DNA of 64,000 nucleotides from JBOGUF01 sp050696075 (GTDB lineage Bacteria > Chloroflexota > Chloroflexia > Thermomicrobiales > UBA6265), in contig JBOGUF010000142.1 of assembly GCA_050696075.1 (NCBI GenBank), forward strand, positions 124,001-188,000, given 5' to 3'. Position 1 is the first letter of the stretch; each line of letters opens with the position of its first letter. This document shows positions 26,067-34,537 of the stretch, in pieces. A model generated the notes under the pieces. That model saw only the letters and a list, made by a program, of their open reading frames with translations. It was not told the DNA's origin and searched no databases. A program made the translations under genes and the position numbers.

Positions 26067-26609
26067 ATGATCGAGACCGTCGTTGAAAGCATCCGGGTCA
26101 ACCTCGTCACGCAAAACCGCGTCGTGATGTTGAAGGAAGTGCAGGGCGAGCGCCACCTTCCGATCTGGATCGGCGACTTTGAGGCACAGGCCATCGCCAT
26201 GGAGCTTCAAGGTCTCGCCGCGCCCCGTCCTCTGCCGTACGACGTGATGAAGTCGATCGTCGGTGACATGGGCGGATCGGTAGACCGAATCCTTGTGACC
26301 GACCTAGCGCAAGATGTCTTCTTTGCGCGGATCGTGATTGCGGTCAACGGTCGGACTGTCGAGATTGACTCTCGGCCGAGCGATGCAATTGCCCTCGCCG
26401 TCCGGACCCGAGCGCCGATCATGGTCGACGAGTCCGTTATGGACCGCGCCGGTGTCAGCCTAGACGCCGACGATGAAGACGACGGGAAGCCTGGGCAGCC
26501 GGGCGCCGAGTCGACCGGGGCGCCGATTGATGAGGAACGACTCTCCGTCTTCCGCGACTTTATTAACACGCTCGATCTCGACGACTTCGACCGCAAGCGA
26601 GGAAGTTAG
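26067..26609 (+). CDS. Bifunctional nuclease domain protein (DUF151)
   Basis: A 180-aa protein of the BFN/DUF151 family. The conserved block is complete: NRVVMLKEVQGERHLPIWIG, then FEAQAIAMELQGLAAPRPLP and the signature SRPSDAIALAVRTRAPIMVD. Some members have DNase/RNase activity, but the bacterial role is poorly defined. The acidic C-terminal region (about 130-180) contains a UVR-like helix (EERLSVFRDFINTLDLDDFD). The zinc-ribbon gene follows after 17 bases. Confidence 0.9.
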   Translation: MIETVVESIRVNLVTQNRVVMLKEVQGERHLPIWIGDFEAQAIAMELQGLAAPRPLPYDVMKSIVGDMGGSVDRILVTDLAQDVFFARIVIAVNGRTVEIDSRPSDAIALAVRTRAPIMVDESVMDRAGVSLDADDEDDGKPGQPGAESTGAPIDEERLSVFRDFINTLDLDDFDRKRGS

Positions 26610-26626
26610 CGCATACCGGAGCGGGA

Positions 26627-26995
26627 ATGGATACGTCTGAACGCCAGATCAAGCGCATCGTGCTCGACCGCATGGATCGGTGCAGTGTCTGCCATCGCGA
26701 ATATGGTCCAGACGACGTTCACGTCCTGGCGAAGAAACCTGACATGTGGATGATGGTCGTCCGATGTACCGAGTGTCACGCCCGCAGTTTTGTCGCCGCG
26801 GTGCTCAACGATGGCGATCCTGACGAAGCGCGGCTGGCGCTCCGCCAACTCACCACCGAAGCTTCCAGCGAAGTGTTCCACGAAGCGGCGACCGAGGCGG
26901 TTACGGGTCCGCCAGTCAGCGCGATCGACGTACTCAACATTCACGAGTTTCTGGAAGAGTTCGACGGAGACTTCCGGTCGCTCTTTGCCTCATAG
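26627..26995 (+). CDS. Zinc-ribbon protein of unknown function
   Basis: A 122-aa protein with two CxxC knuckles, MDRCSVCHREYGP and VRCTECHARSF, spaced about 28 residues apart, which should bind one zinc. The C-terminal half is acidic and helical, ending SAIDVLNIHEFLEEFDGDF. CGGAGCGGG precedes the ATG. It probably forms an operon with the DUF151 gene. I do not recognise a named family. Confidence 0.75.
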   Translation: MDTSERQIKRIVLDRMDRCSVCHREYGPDDVHVLAKKPDMWMMVVRCTECHARSFVAAVLNDGDPDEARLALRQLTTEASSEVFHEAATEAVTGPPVSAIDVLNIHEFLEEFDGDFRSLFAS

Positions 26996-27036
26996 AACGA
27001 ATCGGCGATTGATTCGACTGCTGCAACACCTTCGCG

Positions 27037-27065
27037 TTGACGCCCCCCTACACCACTCCTATACT
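27037..27065 (+). promoter_or_regulatory. Promoter for nuoE-nuoF
   Basis: TTGACG (27037-27042), 17 bases, TATACT (27060-27065). The leader to the GTG at 27152 is about 80 bases. Confidence 0.75.
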
Positions 27066-27066
27066 C

Positions 27067-27082
27067 CTCACGAGTTCGTGAG
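27067..27082. promoter_or_regulatory. Palindrome overlapping the nuoE transcription start
   Basis: CTCACGA-GT-TCGTGAG is a perfect 7-bp inverted repeat starting one base after the -10 element, so it spans the expected +1. It looks like an operator, but could also be a 5' hairpin. Confidence 0.45.
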
Positions 27083-27151
27083 ATCGCTCACACACGGTGC
27101 GATGGCACGACTTCGAATCAATTGCCGCATCCGAGTATCGGAGCATTGTCG

Positions 27152-27679
27152 GTGAGCAGTACCGCGGCCCAAACCGCGTCGCAACGCCAAGAGATTGATC
27201 TCGCCGTCGTCCGCGAGATGATGTCCCACTTCAAGCCGCGGGACTATCAAGAGGGCCAAGAGCTCATTCTGAACGCGCTCCAAGAGATCAACGAGCATTT
27301 CGGCTGGGTGTCGCTTGAGGCGGCCGAGATCGTTGCCGATCGCCTCGGCACCACGGTGAATCGCATCTACGGCCTGCTCACCTTCTACGCCGACTTCCGT
27401 ACCCAACCCCGTGGGAACCACTTCATGCTGCTGTGCCACGGTATGTCTTGCTACGTACGGGGTTCGCAGCAGTTGGTACAGGAGCTTCAAGATCGATACG
27501 GGATCGGCGACGGCGACACGACGGCGGACGGCGAACTGACCGTGCAAGTGGTTAACGGCTGCCTGGGCGTCTGCGACCGCGCGCCTATCGTCAAGATCGA
27601 CGACGGGTTCTACGGAGATCTCTCGGTGGAATCGTTCAACGACGTCATCCAGCGGATCGTGGCCACTGGTCAGCGGTGA
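27152..27679 (+). CDS. nuoE: NADH dehydrogenase-type [2Fe-2S] subunit (NuoE/24 kDa family)
   Basis: A 175-aa thioredoxin-fold ferredoxin subunit of NADH-oxidising complexes. An N-terminal helical bundle (EMMSHFKPRDYQEG, EINEHFGWVSLEAAE) precedes the cluster domain. The four [2Fe-2S] ligands are visible as LLCHGMSCYVRG and NGCLGVCDRAPIV. GTG at 27152 has GGAG nine bases before it. Its stop lies just before the nuoF start, so the two form an operon. Members also serve in formate dehydrogenases and bifurcating hydrogenases, and no other complex I gene is here. Confidence 0.88.
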   Translation: MSSTAAQTASQRQEIDLAVVREMMSHFKPRDYQEGQELILNALQEINEHFGWVSLEAAEIVADRLGTTVNRIYGLLTFYADFRTQPRGNHFMLLCHGMSCYVRGSQQLVQELQDRYGIGDGDTTADGELTVQVVNGCLGVCDRAPIVKIDDGFYGDLSVESFNDVIQRIVATGQR

Positions 27680-27687
27680 GGAATGTG

Positions 27688-29412
27688 ATGTCCGCGGCGA
27701 CAGCTCTCGAGCGCCTGATTTCCCGCGCTGACTTCGAGGCGCTTCGTTCCCAGTCCGAAGAACGCTGGCGGAAGCTTTGGGACGGCAATCAGACCGTCGT
27801 CAGCATCGGCGTCGGAAGCTGCTCCGTCGCCAAGGGAGCGCTGGAGGTCCTGGCGGCGTTTGGGGAGGCCGCGTCGGGCAAGCCAATTATCGTACGTCAG
27901 GTGGGCTGCGACGGCGCATGCTTTATGGAGGTTTGGGTCGACGTCAAGCGCCCTGGTCAACCTGCCGTCCGCTATCAGCACGTCACGCCCGGTGACGCTC
28001 AGGCAATTTTGGACGGCGGATTGAGCAACCACGCTATCGGAGTCCACGGCGACACGGCCCTTGGTTCTATTCCACCGCTCAGTGTCCATCCATTCTTCAA
28101 GCACCAGCATCGCATTGTTCTGGCGAATACCGGCGTCATCGATCCTGACTCGATCGAAGACGCGATCGCTCAGGGCGCCTACAGCGCCTACCTCAAGGTC
28201 CTCTTTGACCTGAGCCAAGAGGAAGTTATCGCGGAAGTAGCCGCCGCCAACGTGCGTGGTCGCGGCGGCGCCGGCTTCCCCGCGGGCATCAAGTGGGAGA
28301 GCGGCCGCAAAGCTCGGGTGACGCCGAAGTACGTCGTCTGCAACAGCCATGAAGGCGAGCCCAACGTCTACAAGGACCGGCGCATCCACGAGGGAGACCC
28401 CCATCGCGTCTTGGAAGGCATCTTGATCGCCTGCATCGCGGTTGGCGCTGAACGCGGCTACAACTACGTCGGCGGTGAATTCCCGCTCGCCATCCAAAGG
28501 TTTCGGCGCGCGGTCGCCGATGCCGAGCGTCTCGGGCTCATCGGGCAGAACGTGCTCGGCTCAGGCAAGAACGTTGCCTTCCGCCTCCGCACCGGCGGGG
28601 GCGCTTACATCTGCGGAGAGGGCTCCGCGATGATGTACTCCGTCATGGGAATGCGCGGACAGCCACGCACGAAACCGCCCCGATCGGTCGAAGAGGGCCT
28701 CTGGAAGCGCCCGACGGTCGCGAACAATACCGAGACGCTCGCCAACGTGCCCGACATCATCCTTAAGGGCGGAGAGTGGTTTGCAAAGATCGGCACCGAG
28801 AAGAGTGCCGGCACGAAACTCGTCACCGTCCAGGGTGCCTTGAAGACGATGGGACTTGTAGAAGTGCCGATGGGCATATCGTTTCGCACTTTGATCGACG
28901 AGGTCTGGGGTGGGATGCGCGACGGCTTTCGCTTCAAGGGCGTGCAGACCGGGGGCGTGTCCGCGGGACCATTGAAAGACGAGCATCTCGACTTGCCAGT
29001 CGACTTCGACTCGTTGACGTCGGTTGGTGGCATGCTCGGTTCGGGCGGATTCGTGGTCTTCGACGAAACAAACTGCGTGGTCGATTTCGCCCGTTACCTT
29101 ACTGCCTTCAATCGGTACGAGTCCTGCGCGAAGTGCGTACCGTGCCATCGCGGTAACCCGGCGCTGGTCGAGATCCTCGATCGCATCCGGTTTGGGCGTG
29201 GTTCGCTCTCCGACATCGCACTGATGCGGCGCACATCGAAGCACATCATCGAACTTTCGCTGTGCGGCCTCGGCCAAGTCGCCCCGGTGCCGCTCCTCGG
29301 CATGCTCGACCAATACGAGGAAGAGTTTCGCCGGCACGTTGTCGACGGCGTCTGCCCGACCGGTATCTGCCCGATCGGTGCGCCCGCGACAGTTGCCGCC
29401 GCTGCCGATTAG
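27688..29412 (+). CDS. nuoF: NuoF/HoxF-like NADH-binding flavoprotein subunit
   Basis: A 574-aa protein with an N-terminal thioredoxin-like [2Fe-2S] domain (residues 1-110; GVGSCSVAKGALEVL and GCDGACFMEVWV, three Cys seen) fused to a NuoF core. This is the layout of HoxF, HndC and FdsB rather than plain complex I NuoF. FMN site: VRGRGGAGFPAGIKWE. The second glycine loop reads GGGAYICGEGSAMMYSVMG where most relatives have GEETAL or GEESAL. The [4Fe-4S] ligands are ESCAKCVPCHRG plus SLCGLGQ. ATG at 27688 has GAGG six bases upstream. The catalytic partner (hydrogenase, formate dehydrogenase or complex I) is not in this window. Confidence 0.88.
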   Translation: MSAATALERLISRADFEALRSQSEERWRKLWDGNQTVVSIGVGSCSVAKGALEVLAAFGEAASGKPIIVRQVGCDGACFMEVWVDVKRPGQPAVRYQHVTPGDAQAILDGGLSNHAIGVHGDTALGSIPPLSVHPFFKHQHRIVLANTGVIDPDSIEDAIAQGAYSAYLKVLFDLSQEEVIAEVAAANVRGRGGAGFPAGIKWESGRKARVTPKYVVCNSHEGEPNVYKDRRIHEGDPHRVLEGILIACIAVGAERGYNYVGGEFPLAIQRFRRAVADAERLGLIGQNVLGSGKNVAFRLRTGGGAYICGEGSAMMYSVMGMRGQPRTKPPRSVEEGLWKRPTVANNTETLANVPDIILKGGEWFAKIGTEKSAGTKLVTVQGALKTMGLVEVPMGISFRTLIDEVWGGMRDGFRFKGVQTGGVSAGPLKDEHLDLPVDFDSLTSVGGMLGSGGFVVFDETNCVVDFARYLTAFNRYESCAKCVPCHRGNPALVEILDRIRFGRGSLSDIALMRRTSKHIIELSLCGLGQVAPVPLLGMLDQYEEEFRRHVVDGVCPTGICPIGAPATVAAAAD

Positions 29413-29450
29413 ACGTCACCTCGCAATAGCCGGCCCAGGCGAGAGGGGCG

Positions 29451-30455
29451 CTATCCAATCTCGATCGTCGTGCCCATTCCGGCTGCCGTGGCTTGGTCGA
29501 CGGCTCGGCGTGCGACGACAACATCTTGAATCGCGTTTCCTACCGACTTGAACAGGGTGATCTCCTGAACGTTGGCCCGTCCAGGCACCTCTCCGGCAAC
29601 CAGCATGCCGAGTTCTCGACTGAGACGATTGCGATCGATCAATCCCTGACGCATTGGAATAATCAGATCACCCGCCTCGGCCAGCACGGCTTCGGTCGAG
29701 TCAACCACGATAGAGGCACGGGCGACCGTTGCCGCCGGAAGCTCTTGCATCTCTGGAGTGAAGGCGCCGACGGCGTTGATGTGCGTACCCGGCCGCAGAT
29801 CACCGTCAGCGAAGACCGGTTGGCGCGACGTTGTAGCGGTGCAGATAACGTCGGCTTCCTGCACGATTGCCACGTCGGTCGTCGTTTCGACCACCCCGGC
29901 AAACTCAGGCCAATCTCGTGCCATCGCCTCCCGATACCGTTCGAGCTGCTCCTCGGTAACGTCGACCGCAATGATGCGTTCGATCGGTCGCACGGTAGCG
30001 ACAGCGACGGCCTGGGTGACGCCCTGCGCGCCCGCGCCGATGACGACGACGACTCGTGCGTCGGGTCGGGCGAGCAAGTCGGTCGCCGCACCCGAAACGG
30101 CGCCCGTGCGCAGCGCCGTGATGTATCCGCCGTCCATGATCGCCGTCGGAACGCCGGTCTCCGCGTCAACGAGACAGACGAGGGCATGGATCGTCGGGAG
30201 CCCGCGGTCCCGATTGCCGCCGAAGACGGAGACAACTTTGACACCCAGGGCCGACGCCGCGGGGACATATGCCGGCATGAGAAGCGTCGTCCCGCCGGCA
30301 TCAGCGATGTCGATCGCGGTCCGGAGCGGGGAGACAGCCCGGCCCGCCGACAGTTCGCGAAACGCAATCTTCATTAATTCGACCGCTTCGCGCATCGAAA
30401 CCAGCTGCCGGAGATCGGCCCGAGAGAGGACAAGCACCGATTCGAGCCCCTTCAC
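29451..30455 (-). CDS. Ornithine cyclodeaminase/mu-crystallin family protein
   Basis: A 334-aa NAD(P)-dependent enzyme of the OCD/mu-crystallin family. The substrate region has AGGTTLLMPAYVPA and YITALRTGAVSGAATDLLAR, the Rossmann loop VVVIGAGAQGVTQAVAV, and the C-terminal ITLFKSVGNAIQDVVVA. The family includes ornithine cyclodeaminase, L-alanine dehydrogenase, ketimine reductase and pyrroline-2-carboxylate reductase, and these cannot be told apart here. A GTG at 30455 or a TTG at 30461 could start it; neither has a good ribosome site. It is convergent with nuoF. Confidence 0.85.
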   Translation of the reverse strand: MKGLESVLVLSRADLRQLVSMREAVELMKIAFRELSAGRAVSPLRTAIDIADAGGTTLLMPAYVPAASALGVKVVSVFGGNRDRGLPTIHALVCLVDAETGVPTAIMDGGYITALRTGAVSGAATDLLARPDARVVVVIGAGAQGVTQAVAVATVRPIERIIAVDVTEEQLERYREAMARDWPEFAGVVETTTDVAIVQEADVICTATTSRQPVFADGDLRPGTHINAVGAFTPEMQELPAATVARASIVVDSTEAVLAEAGDLIIPMRQGLIDRNRLSRELGMLVAGEVPGRANVQEITLFKSVGNAIQDVVVARRAVDQATAAGMGTTIEIG

Positions 30456-30685
30456 GTGCAAGACTGCTGGCCATCAAACGGCCCGCGAGTGTCGTCGGGA
30501 CACCGATCCTCATCGACCGGCGCATCAATCGTAAACGAAACGCGGTCAGCATACGGCGCGTTGGAAGGGAGACGGCATCGATCAGGCCGTCTCAAATCCC
30601 AGGTGCTATACTCGCACCGCTTCGGAGATTTTCGCGCCCCCCGCGCGGTCGCCCTGATTCCCTGTGGAGCTGACTGACGACGCCG

Positions 30686-31258
30686 ATGACCGATCCCGGA
30701 CTGACCAACAGGCTCCGGCAACATTCCCGGCGTGCCGGACTGGCCATTGGGCTGTCGATGGCGATGACGATCGCGGTCTGCCTCGGCGGCTTCGTGGTGA
30801 TCTTCGCCGAAGTTGACCCCTTCCTCAGCGACTTCATTTCCGCTGAGCGCGCGACGGCGACGCCAGAGCGGGAACAAGAGAGCAGTCAAGCGCCGCCCGT
30901 GGAAGAGCCGGCGGAGGAAGACTCCGTTCCAGAACCACCTGCTGAGGAACCTCAAGAAGAAGCGCAACAGGCACCGACTCCCACGCTGACAACCGAGCCG
31001 GCACCAACGCCGACCTCTGAGGCTTTCGAACCCGATTTTCAGGCGAATAGCGCTCTGCAGATCAACTTCAGGGCAGGGCCAGGCACGAACTTCGAGACCA
31101 TCTTTACACTGAATATCGCGCAACCACTTCAATACCTCAACGAGGACGCGCCCACGGACAATCCAGCCGCGGACGGCGACCGCTGGATGAGGTTCCGCAC
31201 GGAAGACGGAACTGAAGGTTGGATCCGGGAAATCGACGCCGAACCCTTCCAGGAGTGA
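30686..31258 (+). CDS. Membrane-anchored SH3b-domain protein
   Basis: A 190-aa protein. One membrane helix (GLAIGLSMAMTIAVCLGGFVV) is followed by a long Pro/Glu/Thr-rich linker (about residues 55-115), typical of a spacer through the cell wall, and a bacterial SH3 domain (LQINFRAGPGTNFETIFTL through WMRFRTEDGTEGWIRE). Such domains bind peptidoglycan or peptides outside the cell. A TATACT lies at 30607-30612. tyrA follows after 60 bases. Confidence 0.75.
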   Translation: MTDPGLTNRLRQHSRRAGLAIGLSMAMTIAVCLGGFVVIFAEVDPFLSDFISAERATATPEREQESSQAPPVEEPAEEDSVPEPPAEEPQEEAQQAPTPTLTTEPAPTPTSEAFEPDFQANSALQINFRAGPGTNFETIFTLNIAQPLQYLNEDAPTDNPAADGDRWMRFRTEDGTEGWIREIDAEPFQE

Positions 31259-31318
31259 TGCCTCAATTTCTACCTCGATTGCACGCTCGCCTGAGCTCGT
31301 AGATTGGCAGGGAACACC

Positions 31319-32371
31319 ATGCAGCGCGTAACAATCATCGGTCTTGGTCTCATTGGCGGCTCGATTGGGCTGGGACTGCGCAAATGGTCGGAAGAGAACG
31401 GCAAGGCGGGGGATGCCGCTTTGGAAGTGACCGGGTTTGATACCGACCTTGAGCAGCAGCATTACGCCCAGAAGATCAAGGCGGTCGATCGCACCGAGTG
31501 GAACCTCGAAAAGGCGGTCCGGGACGCCGATATCGTGGTCGTCTGCACGCCGGTGCTGGCGATCAAGGAGACGTTCGTCGATGTTGCGCCGCACCTGAAG
31601 GCGGGCGCTGTCGTGACCGATACGGGGTCGACCAAGACGCAAGTCATCGAATGGTCCAAGGAGATCCTGCCACGCACCGTCAGCTTTGTCGGCGGGCACC
31701 CTATGGCCGGCAAAGCGCAAAGTATCGAAGGCGCCGAGGCAGGGCTCTTTACGTCGGCGACATGGTGCGTGACGCCGGCACCGTCCGCCTCTGAAGACGC
31801 CATCCGTAACGTGCTCGGCATGATCGCCGCGCTCGGGGCCGAGCCGTTCTTTATCGACCCGGTCGAACACGACGCCTTCGTCGCCGGCGTCAGTCACTTG
31901 CCGTTCGTCCTCTCCGCGACCCTGATGAATGCCGTCGCCAAGGATTCGTCCTGGCGCGACATGAAGACGCTCACCGCGACTGGGTTCCGCGACGTCAGCC
32001 GCCTGGCGGCGGGCAGTCCCGCGATGCACCGCGACATCTCCGTCACGAACCGAGACGCCTTGGTCCGGTGGGTTGACACGTTCTCCGAGCAACTTCAGGA
32101 GTTTCGTCAGGCACTTACGAAAGAGGGGGACGAAGCACAGACAGCTCTGACCGAATACTTTGAGAAGGCACGCGACGCCCGCGCCGAATGGTCGACGCAG
32201 ACGACGCGCGAGGGTGAGCTTCTCCAAGGAACGGAATCGGAACTCTCGAAGGAGCGCTTCGGCGATCAGATGAGCCGGATGCTCTTGGGAGGATTCGCGA
32301 GGCGTCGGCGCCCCATCACGGATCGAACCGCGCGCGGCCGCTCTGATGGGCGAAGCAGAGACCGGCGTTAG
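31319..32371 (+). CDS. tyrA: Prephenate dehydrogenase
   Basis: A 350-aa enzyme converting prephenate to 4-hydroxyphenylpyruvate in tyrosine synthesis. NAD site: RVTIIGLGLIGGSIGLGL. Then DIVVVCTPVLAIKE, VVTDTGSTK, FVGGHPMAGK and the catalytic-core DAFVAGVSHLPFVLSA, with GFRDVSRLAAGSPAMHRDI near the C-terminus. The last 35 or so residues are basic and poorly conserved. ATG at 31319 has CAGGGA upstream. No other shikimate gene is nearby. Confidence 0.93.
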   Translation: MQRVTIIGLGLIGGSIGLGLRKWSEENGKAGDAALEVTGFDTDLEQQHYAQKIKAVDRTEWNLEKAVRDADIVVVCTPVLAIKETFVDVAPHLKAGAVVTDTGSTKTQVIEWSKEILPRTVSFVGGHPMAGKAQSIEGAEAGLFTSATWCVTPAPSASEDAIRNVLGMIAALGAEPFFIDPVEHDAFVAGVSHLPFVLSATLMNAVAKDSSWRDMKTLTATGFRDVSRLAAGSPAMHRDISVTNRDALVRWVDTFSEQLQEFRQALTKEGDEAQTALTEYFEKARDARAEWSTQTTREGELLQGTESELSKERFGDQMSRMLLGGFARRRRPITDRTARGRSDGRSRDRR

Positions 32372-32378
32372 CCCGATA

Positions 32379-32855
32379 CTATGGGACGATGGACCACTCT
32401 TCAGATAGGTGATATCGGTAGAGGCGTCGCGTTGGCTGGCCCGCGACGCGGACACGACCTCGGTCGGCCCGTTTGAGGTTGTCGTAGCTATTCTGGACTT
32501 GGACGATGCGCCGGGCATTGAGATTGAAGACGACGAGGCCGTAACGGACAGGTTGCAAGCTGGCGCGGCGGGTTACGTCATCTACAACGCGAAATGGAGG
32601 GGCCTCGATCGGTTCGGTTTCCGCAAGCCAATGGTGGACAGCGCGACGGTCCTTTGACGTATTGTGCTCGTCAAACACCCTCAAACCGGCAATCAACCGT
32701 TCCGACAGTCTCCCATCGTATTCCCCGAGCAATCCAAGCAGCCCGCGATGATCGGCCGCGCCGCGACTGCAGGCCGCTGCAAGAGCCTTGAGCGCATGGC
32801 AGGGGCCGACAAAGCTGACGGCACCACCATCATCGACCACTGTAAAGCGCATCAT
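32379..32855 (-). CDS. Conserved hypothetical protein
   Basis: A 158-aa protein beginning MMRFTVVDDGGAVSFVGPCH and ending RRLYRYHLSEEWSIVP. The regular conserved look (FDEHNTSKDRRAVH, PPFRVVDDVTRRASLQPVR, LVVFNLNARRIVQVQNSY) indicates a real, constrained protein, and I recall similar sequences in Chloroflexi genomes. No catalytic motif is obvious. Purine-rich AGGGGGA lies before the ATG. The frame is open to 33062, but the codons before 32855 look non-coding. It is convergent with tyrA. Confidence 0.7.
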   Translation of the reverse strand: MMRFTVVDDGGAVSFVGPCHALKALAAACSRGAADHRGLLGLLGEYDGRLSERLIAGLRVFDEHNTSKDRRAVHHWLAETEPIEAPPFRVVDDVTRRASLQPVRYGLVVFNLNARRIVQVQNSYDNLKRADRGRVRVAGQPTRRLYRYHLSEEWSIVP

Positions 32856-33026
32856 TTGCGCATCCCCCTTCCGGCGATGCGCCGAAAAAACTTGCGCCCA
32901 GAGTACGACCGGAACTGACCATAGGGGCCGATAAGGCCGCGAGGCAGTAGTACGCGGGCTAGACCTACTGTACCATAGGCCCACGCATGCAGATTCGCCC
33001 GCGACTTCGACCCCTGGGCAATCACC

Positions 33027-33473
33027 ATGACAACCCAAAAGGACAAAAACGAGCCAGAACACCGCAGCAAGCTCGAGGATCAGCTCATCGAGATCCTGAT
33101 GCAGGCGGATCGCCCGCCGACCTACGGTGAGCGGGCAAGGGCTACGCTGCGCCGGGCCCGGCGGTCGCTCAGGCGGAATCGCTTTCGATCTGGAACAAGC
33201 GCTGTCGGGCGGTTCGGCTTGGGTACCTGGCTGTTGGTCTGCGCCGTCGCGGCCATCCTGGCATTGGTGATCGGTGACAGTTCGCCCTTCTTCTCCCGCC
33301 TACTTGCCATCGTCGCCGTGGTTGCCTTTGGTGTGCCGATCGTCATGCGGTGGCGGCGGCCCGATGAGACAGATACCAAACGGTGGCGCGGACGCGACAT
33401 CGATCTGCGTGACCGCCCTCCTGACGTCCTCGACGATTTTCGACGTCGGTTCCGTCGCCCGCCTAAGCGTTGA
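33027..33473 (+). CDS. Small membrane protein with basic tails
   Basis: A 148-aa protein with an N-terminal amphipathic region (KLEDQLIEILMQADR), a strongly basic stretch, two membrane segments (GLGTWLLVCAVAAILALVIG and LLAIVAVVAFGVPIVM) and a basic C-terminus rich in Arg/Asp. Family not recognised. It is divergent from the 158-aa gene across 171 bases and convergent with fmt, four bases apart. Confidence 0.65.
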   Translation: MTTQKDKNEPEHRSKLEDQLIEILMQADRPPTYGERARATLRRARRSLRRNRFRSGTSAVGRFGLGTWLLVCAVAAILALVIGDSSPFFSRLLAIVAVVAFGVPIVMRWRRPDETDTKRWRGRDIDLRDRPPDVLDDFRRRFRRPPKR

Positions 33474-33477
33474 CGAC

Positions 33478-34470
33478 CTACCCCATTGCGATTGGCACGA
33501 TCAAAGGCGGTTGTCTCGGCGGGGCACCGTCCGCTCCGAGCACCGCATCTGGTTCGAGACCCCTGCCGGAGAGAAATGCGCCGCCAGACATCGCTTTGCC
33601 TCCGGCGGGCTGGATCGAATCGAGGACGAGTGCGCCATCGCCACACGCAACGACGATCTCCTTTTTCGAGAGGAGTACCTGGCCGGGCTTTGCAGTTGAT
33701 TCGGCTCCAACAACCCGCGCGGAGTGGATTTGCAGCGTTTGTGTGCCGATCGTGGTCCACGCCTTTGGCCACGGCGCCATCGCGCGAATGTGACGGTCAA
33801 GGACTTCCGCTGAATCCGCCCAATCGACCCAGCCGTCGGCCTTCGTCAAGGGTCGAGTCAGCGATGCGCCGGTTTCCGGCTGGGGAATCGGCTGAAGCGT
33901 TCCATCGGCAAACGCCGGAATGGCATCGATTGCCAGATCTGCCGCCAAAGTTGCCAACCGCTGAGTGAGGGAACCGGTCGAATCGTCTTCGCGCACGAGC
34001 AGCTTCGAGCAGTCGATTATCGGACCGGTATCGAGTCCGGGATCCATCAACATCAACGACACACCGGTTTCTCGTTCGCCCGCCAGAATAGCGGCGGAGA
34101 CAGGGCTTGCGCCCCTGTACTTTGGAAGCAACGAGGCATGGAGATTGAGGCAGCCCAGACGCGGTAAGGCGAGCGTGGCCCGCCCAAAGATCAGTCCGTA
34201 GGCCGTGACGATAAAGATGTCGGCACGCGTCTCCACGAGCGACTCGCGAGCCTCGGCTGTTCGCAGGGATGTCGGCTGGTAGATCGGCAGGCCTCTTTGT
34301 AAGGCGGTCCGCTTCACGGGCGTCTCGGTAACGCGCTGACCCCTCCCGGTCGGGCGATCCGGCTGAGTGACGACTAGGTCCACCGTAAACCGATCGTCGT
34401 CAGCCAATCGCCGCAGCGTCGGCACCGCGAAGTCGGGCGTGCCGAAGAAGACGGTTCTCAGTCTGGACAA
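33478..34470 (-). CDS. fmt: Methionyl-tRNA formyltransferase
   Basis: A 330-aa enzyme that formylates initiator Met-tRNA using 10-formyl-tetrahydrofolate. RTVFFGTPDFAVPTLRRL opens the Rossmann fold, and the catalytic NLHASLLPKYRGASPVSAAI, MDPGLDTGPII and the C-terminal OB-like domain (DGWVDWADSAEVLDRHIRAM) are all present. TTG at 34470 with AAGGGG nine bases upstream is the best start. No def gene is adjacent. It is divergent from the large membrane protein gene. Confidence 0.93.
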   Translation of the reverse strand: MSRLRTVFFGTPDFAVPTLRRLADDDRFTVDLVVTQPDRPTGRGQRVTETPVKRTALQRGLPIYQPTSLRTAEARESLVETRADIFIVTAYGLIFGRATLALPRLGCLNLHASLLPKYRGASPVSAAILAGERETGVSLMLMDPGLDTGPIIDCSKLLVREDDSTGSLTQRLATLAADLAIDAIPAFADGTLQPIPQPETGASLTRPLTKADGWVDWADSAEVLDRHIRAMAPWPKAWTTIGTQTLQIHSARVVGAESTAKPGQVLLSKKEIVVACGDGALVLDSIQPAGGKAMSGGAFLSGRGLEPDAVLGADGAPPRQPPLIVPIAMG

Positions 34471-34522
34471 TCTGAATTCCCCTTCCGGAATTGATCCCTC
34501 GACCGTCGTCGTGAGCGCCGTC

Positions 34523-34528
34523 TACAAT
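34523..34528 (+). promoter_or_regulatory. -10 element for the 1511-aa membrane protein gene
   Basis: TACAAT ends nine bases before the ATG at 34538, so the transcript would have almost no leader. The -35 region is weak. Confidence 0.35.
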
Positions 34529-34537
34529 GCGGCGCAT

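Noticed and set aside
30452..32518. A 688-codon open frame on the minus strand across the SH3 and tyrA genes
   Set aside because: It is antisense to two recognisable genes, has Arg/Gly-rich low-information composition and no family features; long shadow frames are common at this G+C.
32967..32972. TGG-TACAGT as a promoter for the 158-aa gene
   Set aside because: A single degenerate -10 without a -35, more than 100 bases from the start codon; too weak to list.
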